DNA of 64,000 nt from Erodium maritimum. Lineage: Eukaryota; Streptophyta; Magnoliopsida; Geraniales; Geraniaceae. This document shows positions 33,399 through 46,044 of the stretch, piece after piece. Positions within the stretch are counted from its first letter, which is position 1; every line of letters starts with the position of its first letter. The DNA lies in NCBI GenBank assembly GCA_963921825.1, contig OY997590.1, positions 44,967,039-45,031,038 of the forward strand. Direction: 5' to 3'. The notes below the pieces were generated by a model, which worked only from the letters and a program-made list of their open reading frames with translations, did not search any database and was not told the DNA's origin. A program made the position numbers and the translations under genes.

Positions 33399-36386
33399 TG
33401 TCACGCCCCGAATTCAGTTGGACCGAACCCGGAACGCGAACGATGAAACGATAAAATAATGTTCAAATATTTTAATAAAACCGTTTAAAATCACCACTTT
33501 GAGTTAATCAAAATAATATTTTACAACTTAAAATATGTCCAAAACAAGCAGACAAAAACCGAAGCGTACGTCGCTAAAACTCCAAAAAACCCGGACTCCC
33601 GCTCCCAGCTCTTCAAGCTTCGAGAGCTCCCCTAGTCCTCCTCGCGACCAGTACCTGTAGGAAAAGCAACTAGGGGTGAGCGTTCGCTCACCACCACGGA
33701 TACCAGACTGACTACGACATACTAGCAGAAATGCCGGAAACACCAACAACAAACAAACACCGGGGACTACCATCCCCAAACTCAAGTAACCCGGCTGTCA
33801 CACGAACTGTTACTTTCCCAAACCAACTCAACACCCGGACACGTAATGTAGACCCGACACGGCGGTTACGACCTCAACCCAAAACGCGAAAATAACCACG
33901 CAACACCCAAGATCACAAAGGATCGCACACGGCAAACAAGATCACAAAGGATCGCACTCCAGCTACTCAGTGCCGGTTGCTAACCGGCTGGGCTCGAGCC
34001 TGCCCCACACAACTTTCCCCGACACTCAGTCGGGCCAGGCGGTCGACCTGTTCACGACATATACCGCAATACTTTTCCGATAGCTAGTCGGAAGGGGAGC
34101 CGCCCTTCATCGCAGAAGAATGCACAACTTTACCGGTGGTTAGTCGGAAGGCTAGCCAACCCCCCACGCGCGCGACCACAGGACCCCTTTATTGTCAGGC
34201 GGGCCCCCAACCTCAGGCAATCACAATCAACACCCAAGGTTCAACAAATAGCAACAACACAAGTTTAACACCCCACCGGCACACATGGCCACCCACGACA
34301 CACGAAACAGTATCACCCGGGTTCAACACCCCAACGGCACCCACGACACAAAAACAGTGAACACACGGGTCCATAACCCCAAAGGCACACCTGACCACCC
34401 ACGACACACAATGGTAAAAACACGGGTCCAACACCCCAAAGGCACTCATGGCCACCCACGACACACCAACAGTAATACACGGGTTCAACACCCCAAAGGC
34501 ACTCATGGCCACCCAAGACACACCAATAGTAATATACGGGTTCAACACCCCAACGGCACACATGGCCACCCACGACACACCAACAGTAATGTACGGGTTC
34601 AACACCCCAACGACACACATGGCCACCCACAAACACAAACAATTCAATCAACCTCCGGGCACAACCAAATGCCACCAGTATTTCTATTGTTCGATAAGTT
34701 CACTCATCCTACGACACTACTAAGTGTCACATGCCTTTCTATTGTTCGATAAGTTCACTCATCCTACGACACTACTAAGTGTCACATGCCTTCCTATTGT
34801 TCGATACGTTCACGTGTCACACGACACCACCAGGTGTCGCCTGCATTTCTAGTGTTCGATAAACTTACTTATCCGACGACACCAACAGTGCGAAATGCAT
34901 TTCTAGTGTTAACTTTCCCTAGTCAGGGCCGAGATCCTGCTACTTTTCCCTACCTCGTAACGCTTTCCCAAAAGTCCGCGCCCAAGCTCCGGCGTGCTCG
35001 CAATCACTCACCTAGCTTTCCCTTGCCGCGGTCCTCGGCACGATCTAACAAGATCACAATTAAAACACTTTTTAAGTTTGCAGACAAAGCTGAATTTTAA
35101 TGAATTTGACGCCCAAAATCAACCCCGACAATGTCGATCACTCCCAAACTTCCCAATTACTCGACCTTGTCAATAATGGGCACGGAAAGGCCTGATTCGC
35201 CCGACTCGGCGAATCTGCCCGGGATTGCAAAACGCCCTTCTGGGGCTCCGAAAATTCCCGTTTTCGTTTCTACGATCTTAGAATAATTCAAGGGTTCCAA
35301 TGCAATCGACGGAATCAATTTACGACTTCCGAGCGATTTAATTCGCGTTTAAAGTTTCTAAACCCGAAATTCCCAACTTTCACAATTTAATTCCAAATTC
35401 GTTCCGGGTGTGAATTAAGGACTTGGGGTTCGTCCAAAACCACCCGAACACGAAACCCGAGACCCGAACACGTGGGCCCCACCCGGCCATCAAGACCCGT
35501 GGGTGGCTGGACCGGTTTTAGACCGGTTCACCACCACGGTGGCCGGTCCTAGCTCCGGCCAGCCACCACCCACGGTGGCCGGAGCTCCCCCGAGCCTCCG
35601 GTCACCGGAAACCGATCTTTTTCGCTCCAAAACGTTCCCAACGAACCCTACACCTCGACTCATCCATATTCAACCCGTTTAAACACAAACCCTAACTTTT
35701 AAACGTACCAAAACGAAAATCAATTAAGTTCTCACCATAGGGAATGATGACAGGAGCTCGATTATACAACCTTTGAGACGATCCATCGGTTGGATCGTCG
35801 GGAAATCACAGAACCCTAACCCCCTTTCTCTTTTTCTCCTTCTCTTCTTCTCTCTTCTCTCTCTAATTCTTCTCTTTTTTGTTAAGTGGCCGAACACTCC
35901 ACCTCCCATTTCCTTTAGTTGTTCAAAAATAACAACTACCACCACTTGTGTGACATGTGGCAAGTGGGTCCCAGTCCTTTAAAAATTATCTTTGTAGATA
36001 TTTTTCTGTCAGATTTGCGAAATTTGGCCGTCTCGGGCCCCGAACGGGCCTATTTTCCAAGAAATTACGAAACTTCACGGGCTATAAGGAAACGGCTCAA
36101 CTAAGACCGCTGTAACGATGGCTAAGCTTTTTGGATCCAAAACGGGTCTCGAACGGACCAAAACGTCGCTCGGTTGACTTTTCCAGCAAAAAGTCAACCT
36201 CTCCCAAATTGGTCAGAAAGTTGCCCTGAGTCCCCCAGAACTCACTTTGGTCGATATCGAGGTCAACTTAAGTCCGACATGACCCTCGGGGTCAAGTTTA
36301 GGTTCATTTAGGTGTTTGTCCCAGAATTTTAAATTTTTCTATTTTTCCGTCGATTTGACTGGCGTTGACCGGGAGCGGTTCTTACA
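33399..36386 (-). mobile_element. Solo LTR of gypsy family G1
   Basis: A complete 2988-bp LTR in minus orientation, from TGTCACGCCCC at 33399 to GGTTCTTACA at 36386, flanked by the 5-bp duplication AGCGT (33394-33398 and 36387-36391). It is the reference full-length LTR for the family and arose by recombination between two LTRs. It lies in the intron between Ulp1 exons F and G, seven bases after the 5' splice site. It includes the minisatellite at 34255-34640 and the GGTGAGCG/CGCTCACC hairpin at 33675-33692. Confidence 0.93.
34255..34640. repeat. G1 LTR minisatellite in the solo LTR
   Basis: About six units (CACCCACGACACACCAACAG, GGGTTCAACACCCCAACGG types). The units differ from those of other G1 copies by a shorter spacer, which shows the array evolves quickly between copies. 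Confidence 0.85.
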
Positions 36387-36393
36387 AGCGTAC

Positions 36394-36510
36394 CATAGCA
36401 CTATGTATCCCATCATAACGTAGATCGTCATCCACAAGTGTCTTGAAGTTGTCAAAGATCTCAATGATGACCCTTCCCATATCGATACACATCAATGTGA
36501 AATGTTTGTT
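36394..36510 (-). pseudogene. Ulp1-like gene, exon F (catalytic His and Asp)
   Basis: 39 codons after a TTACAG acceptor. The peptide begins NKHFTLMCIDMGRVIIEIFD. His-3 and Asp-20 sit where Ulp1 proteases place the catalytic His and Asp. The exon ends at ATG before GTACGC, and the solo LTR follows seven bases later. No stop in frame. Confidence 0.85.
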
Positions 36511-36616
36511 CTGTAATATAACCATGAATACATGCGGGCAGAATTACCGGGAAAATGATCATACATCATTATTGATGGCCGATATTTGATATAATAAACA
36601 CATAAATTATACCCAC

Positions 36617-36712
36617 TAGATCCAGGTCCTTCTAGGAGAATTTGAATGGCTTAGTCTCTGCTTTGAATTGAGCCTCAACATTACTGTTGTTAGCGAATTG
36701 ATCATGCCATAC
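36617..36712 (-). pseudogene. Ulp1-like gene, exon E (with stop)
   Basis: 32 codons from a TTTTTTAG acceptor: VWHDQFANNSNVEAQFKAE, then TKPFKFS, a TAG stop (36632-36634), then KDLDL. The GTGGGT donor is chosen because it keeps phase with exon F; GTATAA four bases on would not. Confidence 0.75.
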
Positions 36713-36792
36713 CTAAAAAAATGATATGTTAGTTTACTACATGAACAACAAAAGATAGATCGTATTAAATACAATAACCGATAAATACGTAC

Positions 36793-36970
36793 GCTTGCTA
36801 GCGCCGACAGAAAAAATCTAGCTAGAGAAGTGTTACTCCGGATCTCCTCGAGGTGGTTCAAGTAGTTGCACCATGAATCGACCACCTGCGCATCCAGTTC
36901 TAAATTCGGCAATAATGTCTGCATGCAATCCCTATTGATACAAAACGGTTCACATTCATACAACAATTCC
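36793..36970 (-). pseudogene. Ulp1-like gene, exon D
   Basis: 178 bp between a ATGCAG acceptor and a GTACGT donor. The peptide ELLYECEPFCINRDCMQTLL, PNLELDAQVVDSWCNYLNHL, then to LARFFLSALAS. It matches the start of the C48 domain in this gene class, where a VV-D-W core leads into the substrate-binding part. No stop. Confidence 0.85.
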
Positions 36971-37082
36971 CTGCATGAAAATCATACATAATTAAATTGG
37001 GATTAAAGTGACAAGTCAGTTTTCCCACTAATCTACCTAAAGGAAAACATACATAATAAACAATTAGAATACGCATACTTAC

Positions 37083-37447
37083 AACTCATTTCCCTCACTC
37101 AGGCAAAGCCATTCGTCGATATGCTATTCATCGGTTTGTATGGGGTGATCAAACTTTGTTTGCTTGTCAACATATGGCGATAGCAATTTGTAGGACGGAA
37201 CGGGTACTCGTTGAGATTTTTTTGGAACACATATAGTGGCGTTAATAACAATATTAAGTCCCATTGGACTTACATTGTCAACTTCTATGTTCTCCTCATT
37301 AACATTAAGTTCCGCACGAACATTGATATTCACTGCCGTTTGATCAATTTGTGGATGCACGCTTGTATCATGTAAGCAGGAGTAGTTAGCAATGATCGCC
37401 CCAAGAGAATCCACAACATCAGTTCCTTCAAACGACAATGTGTTAGC
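37083..37447 (-). pseudogene. Ulp1-like gene, exon C, downstream part
   Basis: The part of exon C downstream of copia copy C. It resumes at the repeated GCTAA and reads TLSFEGTDVVDSLGAIIANY, later VPKKSQRVPVPSYKLLSPYV, and TDE followed by a TAG (37124-37126) and HIDEWLCLSEGNEL. It ends before a strong GTAAGTATG donor. The region is the low-complexity linker between the N-terminal and protease domains. Confidence 0.85.
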
Positions 37448-39135
37448 TGTTGGGTCTCGAGGTAGGGTTGGAGATGAACCAACTCGCAGCGGAAAATCAA
37501 TGAAAACCAAGAGACAATTAGAACCATGAAACAACTAACAAAGAATGGATTAACAAGAGAAAAAATCAGCACTAGTTCTTACCAAAACAAGAACACCGGT
37601 TAACGAATGATTGACTTGAGTCTCCAAGACGCCTACGTATCCACATGGGAATCAAAGCCACGTAGTTCTTCTCTTTGAGGACTCAAGAACACAAAAATGG
37701 AGGTGGAAACTAGCCAAACCCGAAATGGCCATGGAAGAGGGAGAGAAAATGTGTTTCCTATTCTTGTCTTGTGTTTGTTATGTTGAAAAAAGATGACTTA
37801 AACATAACAAAACCCATACTTGTCCAACTAAAGGCATGGGACAAGTATGGTGTCAAGTAAGGTGTAAATAGGACAAAGTATGGCAAGACAAGATTGGGTT
37901 AGGTGGTGAATCACCAACACCTTAATCCTTGTCTTGCTTACTTAGTACTAATTAATCAAGACTTGATTAATTAGTTCCATGGGCCTTGGTTGCATGGGCC
38001 TTTCATGGGCCTCTTGGAACATGGCCCGTGGCCATTTCCAACGAGGTCCCGTGATTCGCTCATCGCCTCCATGCCTTCCATACCGGAAATGTCCAACATT
38101 ATCCGACGCGATCAATCCCAAGACTCCAAGCCTTGTCTCGATCCGTAAAGTCCTATTCACTTACGGGCACATGATCCAAAACCCAGTTTTGGTCATGTCC
38201 CGAGACAACTCCCTTTTGGCCATTCTCCATAAATGTGTCAATGAGTTTCATCCTCCGGTGTGACCCTTAGGTTTATGCATGTCAATAGATCAACGTAAAA
38301 TCCCATTTTACTTGATCCTATTTAAGTGGCAACTAACGAGACTTTAGTATTGCCTGACACTACATAACGAATCGACCCTATCGATTCTAACCTTTCCGTC
38401 GTCCCTGTCATTATCCTTTTATCTCCGATATCCTGATTGAGATAAGGCATAGAGCCGTCATCCTTATTATTCTCAATCACCGTTCCTTGATATGTGAGAT
38501 GACTGAAGATATGATACCCCGTATCATGTGCATGGCCATGCTATTCTTCCAGTCACTCTCGATCAAGTGGCCGAGAACCGATATCTTTCCCATACCTTAG
38601 TATGAGGGATAAATCCCTTAGCCGTCTTTCGTGTCACTCATGTAGCCCGTCCCCAAGCCAATCCTGGCCGTTATGGAAGCCCTGTTACGGACAACGTTAG
38701 GCTCAGGTCAAACTCAGTTGTTGACTACATAGCGATCACAAAGACTCCTTGGTCTAAGGATACATGACAAGCTACAACACTGAATATGTTCATGACTTAA
38801 TCTATGGCACATATTCAGGGCGGGTCGTCCAATATCATGTCCCACATGATATCTATGATCAGACTCCGGAATCCCATTCCAATGACTAACAGAACGTAAG
38901 CCATAAAGAGCCATCTTTCATACTAGTCGCTTCTAGTGAAGCTTTGTTGACTAGGGACCCATCGAGTGTGATCTATCTCGATCTATGGTTCTATTCGCAT
39001 GGTGGGCATAGATCAGAGCACACGTCGATATATTACTCCAACACATAAGTAATATAAAGCCGCTTTAATTTTATTGCTAACGATGATATATACATTTGGA
39101 CATTTAGGATTGAACTACGGGCACTAAGACTAACA
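37448..39135 (-). repeat. Copia copy C 3' LTR
   Basis: 1688 bp, 3' LTR in element orientation, followed inward by the polypurine tract at 39136-39146. Confidence 0.95.
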
Positions 39136-39146
39136 ATCTCCCACTT
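39136..39146 (-). other. Copia copy C polypurine tract
   Basis: Minus strand AAGTGGGAGAT next to the 3' LTR. Confidence 0.85.
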
Positions 39147-39287
39147 GCCCTAGTTCCAATCTAAACTCCAATATGTCCCCCATCGACTTTACATGTCTAA
39201 CATGTTCAGGCAGTGACACTGCCTTAGTCAAAGAGTTGGCTATGTTATCATCTGTTGCAATATCAGTTATCTTCACTTCACCTCAGT

Positions 39288-39581
39288 TCAGTATTTATCT
39301 GATGAGGTGGATACGCCGCAGTACATGTTTGGATTTGTTATGCGATCTAGGCTTTTATCTTGCGCAATGGCCCTTGTGTTGTCGCAAAATGGATTCACCG
39401 GACTGGATGGGTTTTTAATTACACCCAGTCCTGCCATGAATTTCCAAATCCACATAGCCTCCTTAGCTGCCTCTGCAGCATCCATGTACTTGGCCTCTGT
39501 CGTAGATTCGGCAATGGTATCTTGCTTTACGCTTTCCCAGCTAAAGCTCTGCCATTCAGCGTAAACACATATCCTGATTGA
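39288..39581 (-). pseudogene. Copia copy C RNase H remnant
   Basis: Frame 39288-39485 with MDAAEAAKEAMWIWKFMAGL and FCDNTRAIAQDK; the Ala seen in copies A and B is Asp here. The upstream portion is out of frame. Confidence 0.7.
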
Positions 39582-39723
39582 CTTCTAAAGTCATCTGGAT
39601 TTGTCTTGGAAAACTAGCGTCTACTCATCCTTCGACGACTAGTTCAGCATCATCTTTCCCCCGGGTTAGAATGATGTCTACTGGTACAACATAAGGCTTA
39701 CGAGACGTCTGGTCTCATACATG

Positions 39724-40711
39724 TCATGGCATATATGATCGATCCTGCCCCCAGGCGCATAGGATTCTCATCATCCTTTTCAGCTCATCAGGTGTCTTAG
39801 GACACTGAGTCTTGCTGAGATGAATGCCATGACTAGTGGGTAAGAGTCCTTTCTTTGAATCGAGCATTAAGAACCTACTCAATGCCTTGTTCACATAGGT
39901 TCCCTGACTTAAATCCAAGACCCTCTTGGTGCGATCTCTACATATCTTAATCCTTAAGATATGAGAAGCATCGCCTAAGTCCTTTATTGAAAAACTCTTC
40001 CTCAACCAAGCTTTAGTCTCGTGCAAGGTTGGGATGTCGTTTTCAATGAGAACCAGAAAGGTAATATTGCTCCCACTAGCCTTCTTATAAACGCAAGATT
40101 CATCCTCGTTCTTGATTAAGCCAAATCCAATTACAGCTTCATCAAAACGAAGGATCCAACTCCGAGAAGTTCGTTTCAATCCATAAATGGATTTCAACAA
40201 CTTATAAATCTTTCCTTTATTCTTCGGATCGTCAAAACCTTTGGGCCGAGACATACAAACGTACTCAGTCAAATTTCCATTTAGTAAAGCGGTTTTGACA
40301 TCCACTTTCCATATCTCGTAATTATGATACGCAGTTATGTCAAGAAGAATTTGGATCGATTTTGACCATAGCCACTAAGGAGAAGGTTTCCTCATAGTCA
40401 ATCCATTGGATCTGCCTATAACCTTTCGCCACCAGTTGAGCTTTGTAGGTCAGAGGGTTGCCGTCCATGTCCATCTTCACCTTGAAGATCCATTTGCATC
40501 CTATGGTCCTCACACCATTGATGGGATCAACCGGTTCCCAGACTCGGTTGTCCGACATGGATTGCATTTCCTCCCTCATGGCTCCCAGCCATAACTCGGA
40601 GTTGGGCCCATCCACGACTTCGTGAAAGGTGGCTGGATCATCGTGATCCACCATGACTTCATTGTCACCTCCGGATACCATATCTTGGAGGTGGAAGATT
40701 GATCCTTTCAA
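39724..40711 (-). pseudogene. Copia copy C reverse transcriptase remnant
   Basis: Frames 40340-40711 and 39724-40305. MDVKTALLNGNL replaces the Phe of the other copies by Leu. The catalytic YVDD box is missing at about 40045-40050, exactly as in A and B. A shift near 40320 separates the frames. Confidence 0.85.
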
Positions 40712-40799
40712 ATCGCCTTGGACCTTCCGGAATTGTAACAGGAATTGGTTCTTACTCTACGACAATCTCTGGCTCCTTTCTACTGGGTTGCCAATTGGT

Positions 40800-42036
40800 T
40801 TAGACAGATCTGTACCATCCTGAATTTCTTCGAGATGCACAGTCCTCCCAATGACGTCTTTGGAAACAAAACTTCTTTTCCATAAAGACCCCACCCCAAG
40901 CGACGAACACCATGTTCTCACTGGGATTGTAGAAATAGTATCCCCTTGTTGCTTTGGGATACCACACGAAGGTGCATATCTCAGATCTTGGTTCGAGCTT
41001 AGTCGAAACCAAATGTTTCACATAAGCCTCGCAACCACAAATCTTTAGGAAGGACAAAGCGGGCATCATCCCGTACCATTTTTAAAATGGTGTCCCTTCC
41101 ACACCATTCGTCGAAGCCCGATTCACTATGAATGCGGTCGTCTCTAGAGCAAAACCCCTAAAAGAGATTGGGAGATCAGTCCAACTAATCATGGAACAGA
41201 CCATTGTCTAACAATGTCCGATTTCTCCGTTTGGTTACACCTTTCAACTACAGTGACCTAGGAGGAGTCCATTCCAAAAGGATCCCATTCTCTTTTAGAT
41301 GATCTAATAACTCTGTGGTCAAGTATTTTCCACCTCGATCCAATCGAAGTGCCTTAATACCTTTGTCGAGCTGGTTTTCTACTATAGTCTTAAACTCTTT
41401 GAATTTATCAAAAGCTTCAGACTTATGTCTCACCGAATAGACATAACCATATTTACTGTAATCATCAGTAAATGTGATAAAGTAGCTAAAACCCCTCCTG
41501 GCAAGTGAACTTATTGGTCTACACACATTCGAGTGTATCAGCCCCAATAATTCACCCGCCCTTTCATCGCGATCGATAAAGGGCACTTTAGTCATTTTGC
41601 CCATTAAACAAACCTTGCACCTATCGATCGAATGGAATTCGAATGAACCTGAAAGCCCGCACTTCTGAAGTGCTGATAGGCGCTTCTTGTTTATGCGACC
41701 CAAATGACAGTACCATAACAGAGTTAGGTTTAAATCGTTGGATTTAGACCTCTTGGTATTAACGGAATATATAGAACTTGAGGCATTGTTACCCATATCT
41801 AATATGTACAATCCTCCAACCATGTCAGTACTGGTATAAAACATATCATTGCATAGAACATTGAAAACTCCATTTCCAATATTAACATTATATCCTTCCT
41901 TGTCAAACACGGATACAGATATAATATTCCTACTAAAAGTAGGTATGCAATATACATTATACAATACTAAGACAAGGCCTCTTGGCAAAGCAAGACTCAT
42001 GGATCCTACAGTAGTTGCCACAACTCTGAGGTCCAT
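40800..42036 (-). pseudogene. Copia copy C protease tail and integrase remnant
   Basis: Frames 41248-42036 and 40800-41069. LIHSNVCRP again has Asn at the first catalytic position (41527-41529), the His pair is altered, and a stop follows TPPRSL. Confidence 0.85.
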
Positions 42037-42665
42037 TTCGTGCTTTCCAAATCTCTCCTACTTTTAGCCACCATATATTAGTGCATGTGTGAGATTCAGT
42101 CATGGTATCTAATACCCATGAATCTTTGGAAGTAGAGAGATGTAGCTCTATAGAGTTAATACCGATTGAAGGCACGGTCCCACCGCCCTTCCTTAGATCA
42201 TCCAGGTTTCCTGATGAAGGCGCAGTCTTACTGCCCTTCTTCAGATCATCCAGGCTATTTGATGAAGGCGCAATCCCACTGCCCTTCTTCAGATCAGCCG
42301 TGAACTTCCTGTAATCCCGGTTCCAATGACCAGGCTGTTGGCAGTAGAAGCAGACATTCTCAGGTGTCTCATCTTTCCTGCCAAGTGCGCATGGGCCCAG
42401 CCCATGCCACTTCCAATTCCCTTGTTGACCATCAGAATATCCTTGGATCCCAAATCCCTGAGATATTCTTCTCAGCAGTTAATGACACTTCATGTAACTC
42501 TGATATGGTCTTAGAGACAGCCTTGTCAAGGACATATTCTTTGCGTTCAGACTTGAGGACTATTCTCAAAATTCTGTACCAGTCCAAATAGTTTGTCCCA
42601 TTTAGCTTGACCCTGTCAAGAATGGTTTTTAATGACAAACTATTAATGTTCGCTGAATTTTCCAT
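42037..42665 (-). pseudogene. Copia copy C gag and protease-start remnant
   Basis: Gag starts at 42665 (MENSANINSLSLKTILDR; Glu replaces Ala) and stops at 42432. The zinc knuckle and LDTMTESH (42101-42109) follow in other frames. Central gag is missing as in the other copies. Confidence 0.8.
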
Positions 42666-44208
42666 TTGATCTACAACAGATAAAATTCAATCAGTAAACT
42701 GAATAAATTTTATGAAGATCAAGCTTAAACACCAACAATCGATTCTAAACCTTTAGAATCTGAAACCAAGATCCTTGATTCACTCGATTAAGCTGAACTA
42801 ATGCTCACCACTTAATCGAGCTATGTAGGTAGGACTCCATCCAATCACATCCAATGTGACTCTTGGCTAGGGTATGCACTTATGTACACGGCTTACCCTA
42901 TCTGTTACCCTAGCTCAACCTCAGGCTGAGAATCGTAGTCGGGTCCACCAATTTTCAACTATGGCCCGTCACTATGTAGGTGCTCCGCTAATGCGCACGA
43001 CACCCACATATGTCGTCCAAACCTACTACCCCGCTTCCCCATGGATGCTCCGCTAATGCGCACGACACCTATAGGACGGGGAGGTAGTAAGGTGTTGATG
43101 ATTGGGAGGTATCGGACATGACCCGCTTTTACTTGTCCAGTTGTGTTCAAAACTTTGGCACATCCTAGATGCGATGAGCACATCAACTACATTCCAAATG
43201 CAATGATGCCTCAAATTACATCCAATGTAATTCTTCCTTTGAACCCGCCAACTACATCCAATGCAATGACGGTTCTAAGGGTTCACACACAAGGATTAAA
43301 ATTCCAATTTTATCTTTGCATGTGAGGTGATATGCTCGGTAAATAAAGTTAAGCATGCAATTCTAAAACACATAGAATTAATCATGCATAAACTAAACCA
43401 AGCATAAAGCGATAAATGTGCACATAATAGCCCCCTAAACTAACTCCCACTAGCTTCTTGAGCTCCACCGACTCCAAGCCGATGCCAACACCCGAAAAGC
43501 CACCAAATGACCTTTTCGCCCTTTCTTCGTCTTGAGTAAAATATTACAATTTAATACACGACTCGCAGGTCGGGAATAAATAAATATTACAAACAAGTGG
43601 TTCGACGACCACACCTTGAAAGAATAATTACACGTTAACTCTAACGGCTCGCAGGCCGTGAAAAGCGATAAATAATTAAATTGAGCTCGGGGCTATTATG
43701 TACACCATGCCAACATCACATCACACATCGTGTTATCAAACAAGAATGTTATCAAACATCATGTGATTTTCCGGTTTTAATTAATAGCCAAGTTTCGAAA
43801 TTTTTTGATGCTCGGTTTATCGAAACCGTTCAAAAATGAAACTTTTGAACATTTGATCTTCGAGTTCGTCATGACGGTTCCAAACTCGTCATAACTAACA
43901 AAACGGTTTAGCCTTGGCATATCAACCATCCAATGGTCATGCTTGGCCTAGCTCCGTCTAACGGAGCCCCGTTCGGTCCCGGTTTCGGCTCCCCGAGAGT
44001 CCCGCTCCCGAGACCCGAAAAATCAAAAAAAATTACAAAATTTCCAGATTTGAAATAATTTTCAAAAATTCATTTTACATGCATTAAATCCATAAACAAT
44101 AATTTAACACATGTTATCAATCAATTTAGCAAAACAACATGCCAAAAACGAAACTTTCAAGCAAAACCGAAACTTTGAACACCGTCTTGTGAATCCCAAA
44201 GGTAGCAC
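42666..44208 (-). other. Copia copy C leader (untranslated)
   Basis: Homologous to 26291-27832 in copy B, with the same short direct repeats. No real reading frame. Confidence 0.65.
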
Positions 44209-44221
44209 GGCTCTGATACCA
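44209..44221 (-). other. Copia copy C primer-binding site
   Basis: Minus strand TGGTATCAGAGCC, complementary to initiator tRNA-Met. Confidence 0.93.
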
Positions 44222-44222
44222 C

Positions 44223-45910
44223 TGTTGGGTCTCGAGGTAGGGTTGGAGATGAACCAACTCGCAGCGGAAAATCAATGAAAACCAAGAGACAATTAGAACC
44301 ATGAAACAACTAACAAAGAATGGATTAACAAGAGAAAAAATCAGCACTAGTTCTTACCAAAACAAGAACACCGGTTAACGAATGATTGACTTGAGTCTCC
44401 AAGACGCCTACGTATCCACATGGGAATCAAAGCCACGTAGTTCTTCTCTTTGAGGACTCAAGAACACAAAAATGGAGGTGGAAACTAGCCAAACCCGAAA
44501 TGGCCATGGAAGAGGGAGAGAAAATGTGTTTCCTATTCTTGTCTTGTGTTTGTTATGTTGAAAAAAGATGACTTAAACATAACAAAACCCATACTTGTCC
44601 AACTAAAGGCATGGGACAAGTATGGTGTCAAGTAAGGTGTAAATAGGACAAAGTATGGCAAGACAAGATTGGGTTAGGTGGTGAATCACCAACACCTTAA
44701 TCCTTGTCTTGCTTACTTAGTACTAATTAATCAAGACTTGATTAATTAGTTCCATGGGCCTTGGTTGCATGGGCCTTTCATGGGCCTCTTGGAACATGGC
44801 CCGTGGCCATTTCCAACGAGGTCCCGTGATTCGCTCATCGCCTCCATGCCTTCCATACCGGAAATGTCCAACATTATCCGACGCGATCAATCCCAAGACT
44901 CCAAGCCTTGTCTCGATCCGTAAAGTCCTATTCACTTACGGGCACATGATCCAAAACCCAGTTTTGGTCATGTCCCGAGACAACTCCCTTTTGGCCATTC
45001 TCCATAAATGTGTCAATGAGTTTCATCCTCCGGTGTGACCCTTAGGTTTATGCATGTCAATAGATCAACGTAAAATCCCATTTTACTTGATCCTATTTAA
45101 GTGGCAACTAACGAGACTTTAGTATTGCCTGACACTACATAACGAATCGACCCTATCGATTCTAACCTTTCCGTCGTCCCTGTCATTATCCTTTTATCTC
45201 CGATATCCTGATTGAGATAAGGCATAGAGCCGTCATCCTTATTATTCTCAATCACCGTTCCTTGATATGTGAGATGACTGAAGATATGATACCCCGTATC
45301 ATGTGCATGGCCATGCTATTCTTCCAGTCACTCTCGATCAAGTGGCCGAGAACCGATATCTTTCCCATACCTTAGTATGAGGGATAAATCCCTTAGCCGT
45401 CTTTCGTGTCACTCATGTAGCCCGTCCCCAAGACAATCCTGGCCGTTATGGAAGCCCTGTTACGGACAACGTTAGGCTCAGGTCAAACTCAGTTGTTGAC
45501 TACATAGCGATCACAAAGACTCCTTGGTCTAAGGATACATGACAAGCTACAACACTGAATATGTTCATGACTTAATCTATGGCACATATTCAGGGCGGGT
45601 CGTCCAATATCATGTCCCACATGATATCTATGATCAGACTCCGGAATCCCATTCCAATGACTAACAGAACGTAAGCCATAAAGAGCCATCTTTCATACTA
45701 GTCGCTTCTAGTGAAGCTTTGTTGACTAGGGACCCATCGAGTGTGATCTATCTCGATCTATGGTTCTATTCGCATGGTGGGCATAGATCAGAGCACACGT
45801 CGATATATTACTCCAACACATAAGTAATATAAAGCCGCTTTAATTTTATTGCTAACGATGATATATACATTTGGACATTTAGGATTGAACTACGGGCACT
45901 AAGACTAACA
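44223..45910 (-). repeat. Copia copy C 5' LTR
   Basis: 1688 bp, 5' LTR in element orientation, nearly identical to 37448-39135. Confidence 0.95.
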
Positions 45911-45915
45911 TTAGC

Positions 45916-46031
45916 AACTTAATCGCGGTCCTTGCTTGTTGAATTGTCAGTATCTGTGACGTGTCGTTTCTGCAGTGTGGGTGTTTCTTGAGAGGGTGGT
46001 ATGAGATCGAAGGATGGGGCAAACCCAGTAG
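45916..46031 (-). pseudogene. Ulp1-like gene, exon C, upstream part
   Basis: The part of exon C upstream of copia copy C, after a CATGCAG acceptor. It reads TGFAPSFDLIPPSQETPTLQ and ends TSKDRD, a TAA (45919-45921), then V and the target site. The FDL-P motif is characteristic of the linker of these Ulp1-like proteins. Phase from exon B (one base over) and into exon D (two bases over) is consistent only when the two parts of exon C are joined across the copia element. Confidence 0.85.
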
Positions 46032-46044
46032 CTGCATGCTGTTC

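Larger units (their letters stand above)
37448..45910 (-). mobile_element. Ty1/copia element, copy C (full-length, non-autonomous)
   Basis: An 8463-bp element in minus orientation inserted into the coding sequence of Ulp1 exon C. The target duplication is TTAGC (37443-37447 and 45911-45915). LTRs are 1688 bp and only one difference was noticed between them (CCAAGCC against CCAAGAC near 38655/45430), so this insertion is recent. It carries the same coding lesions as A and B. Confidence 0.94.

Noticed and set aside
34213..34752. Repetitive frames of 120-155 codons on both strands in the solo LTR
   Set aside because: Same minisatellite translated in different frames; not genes.
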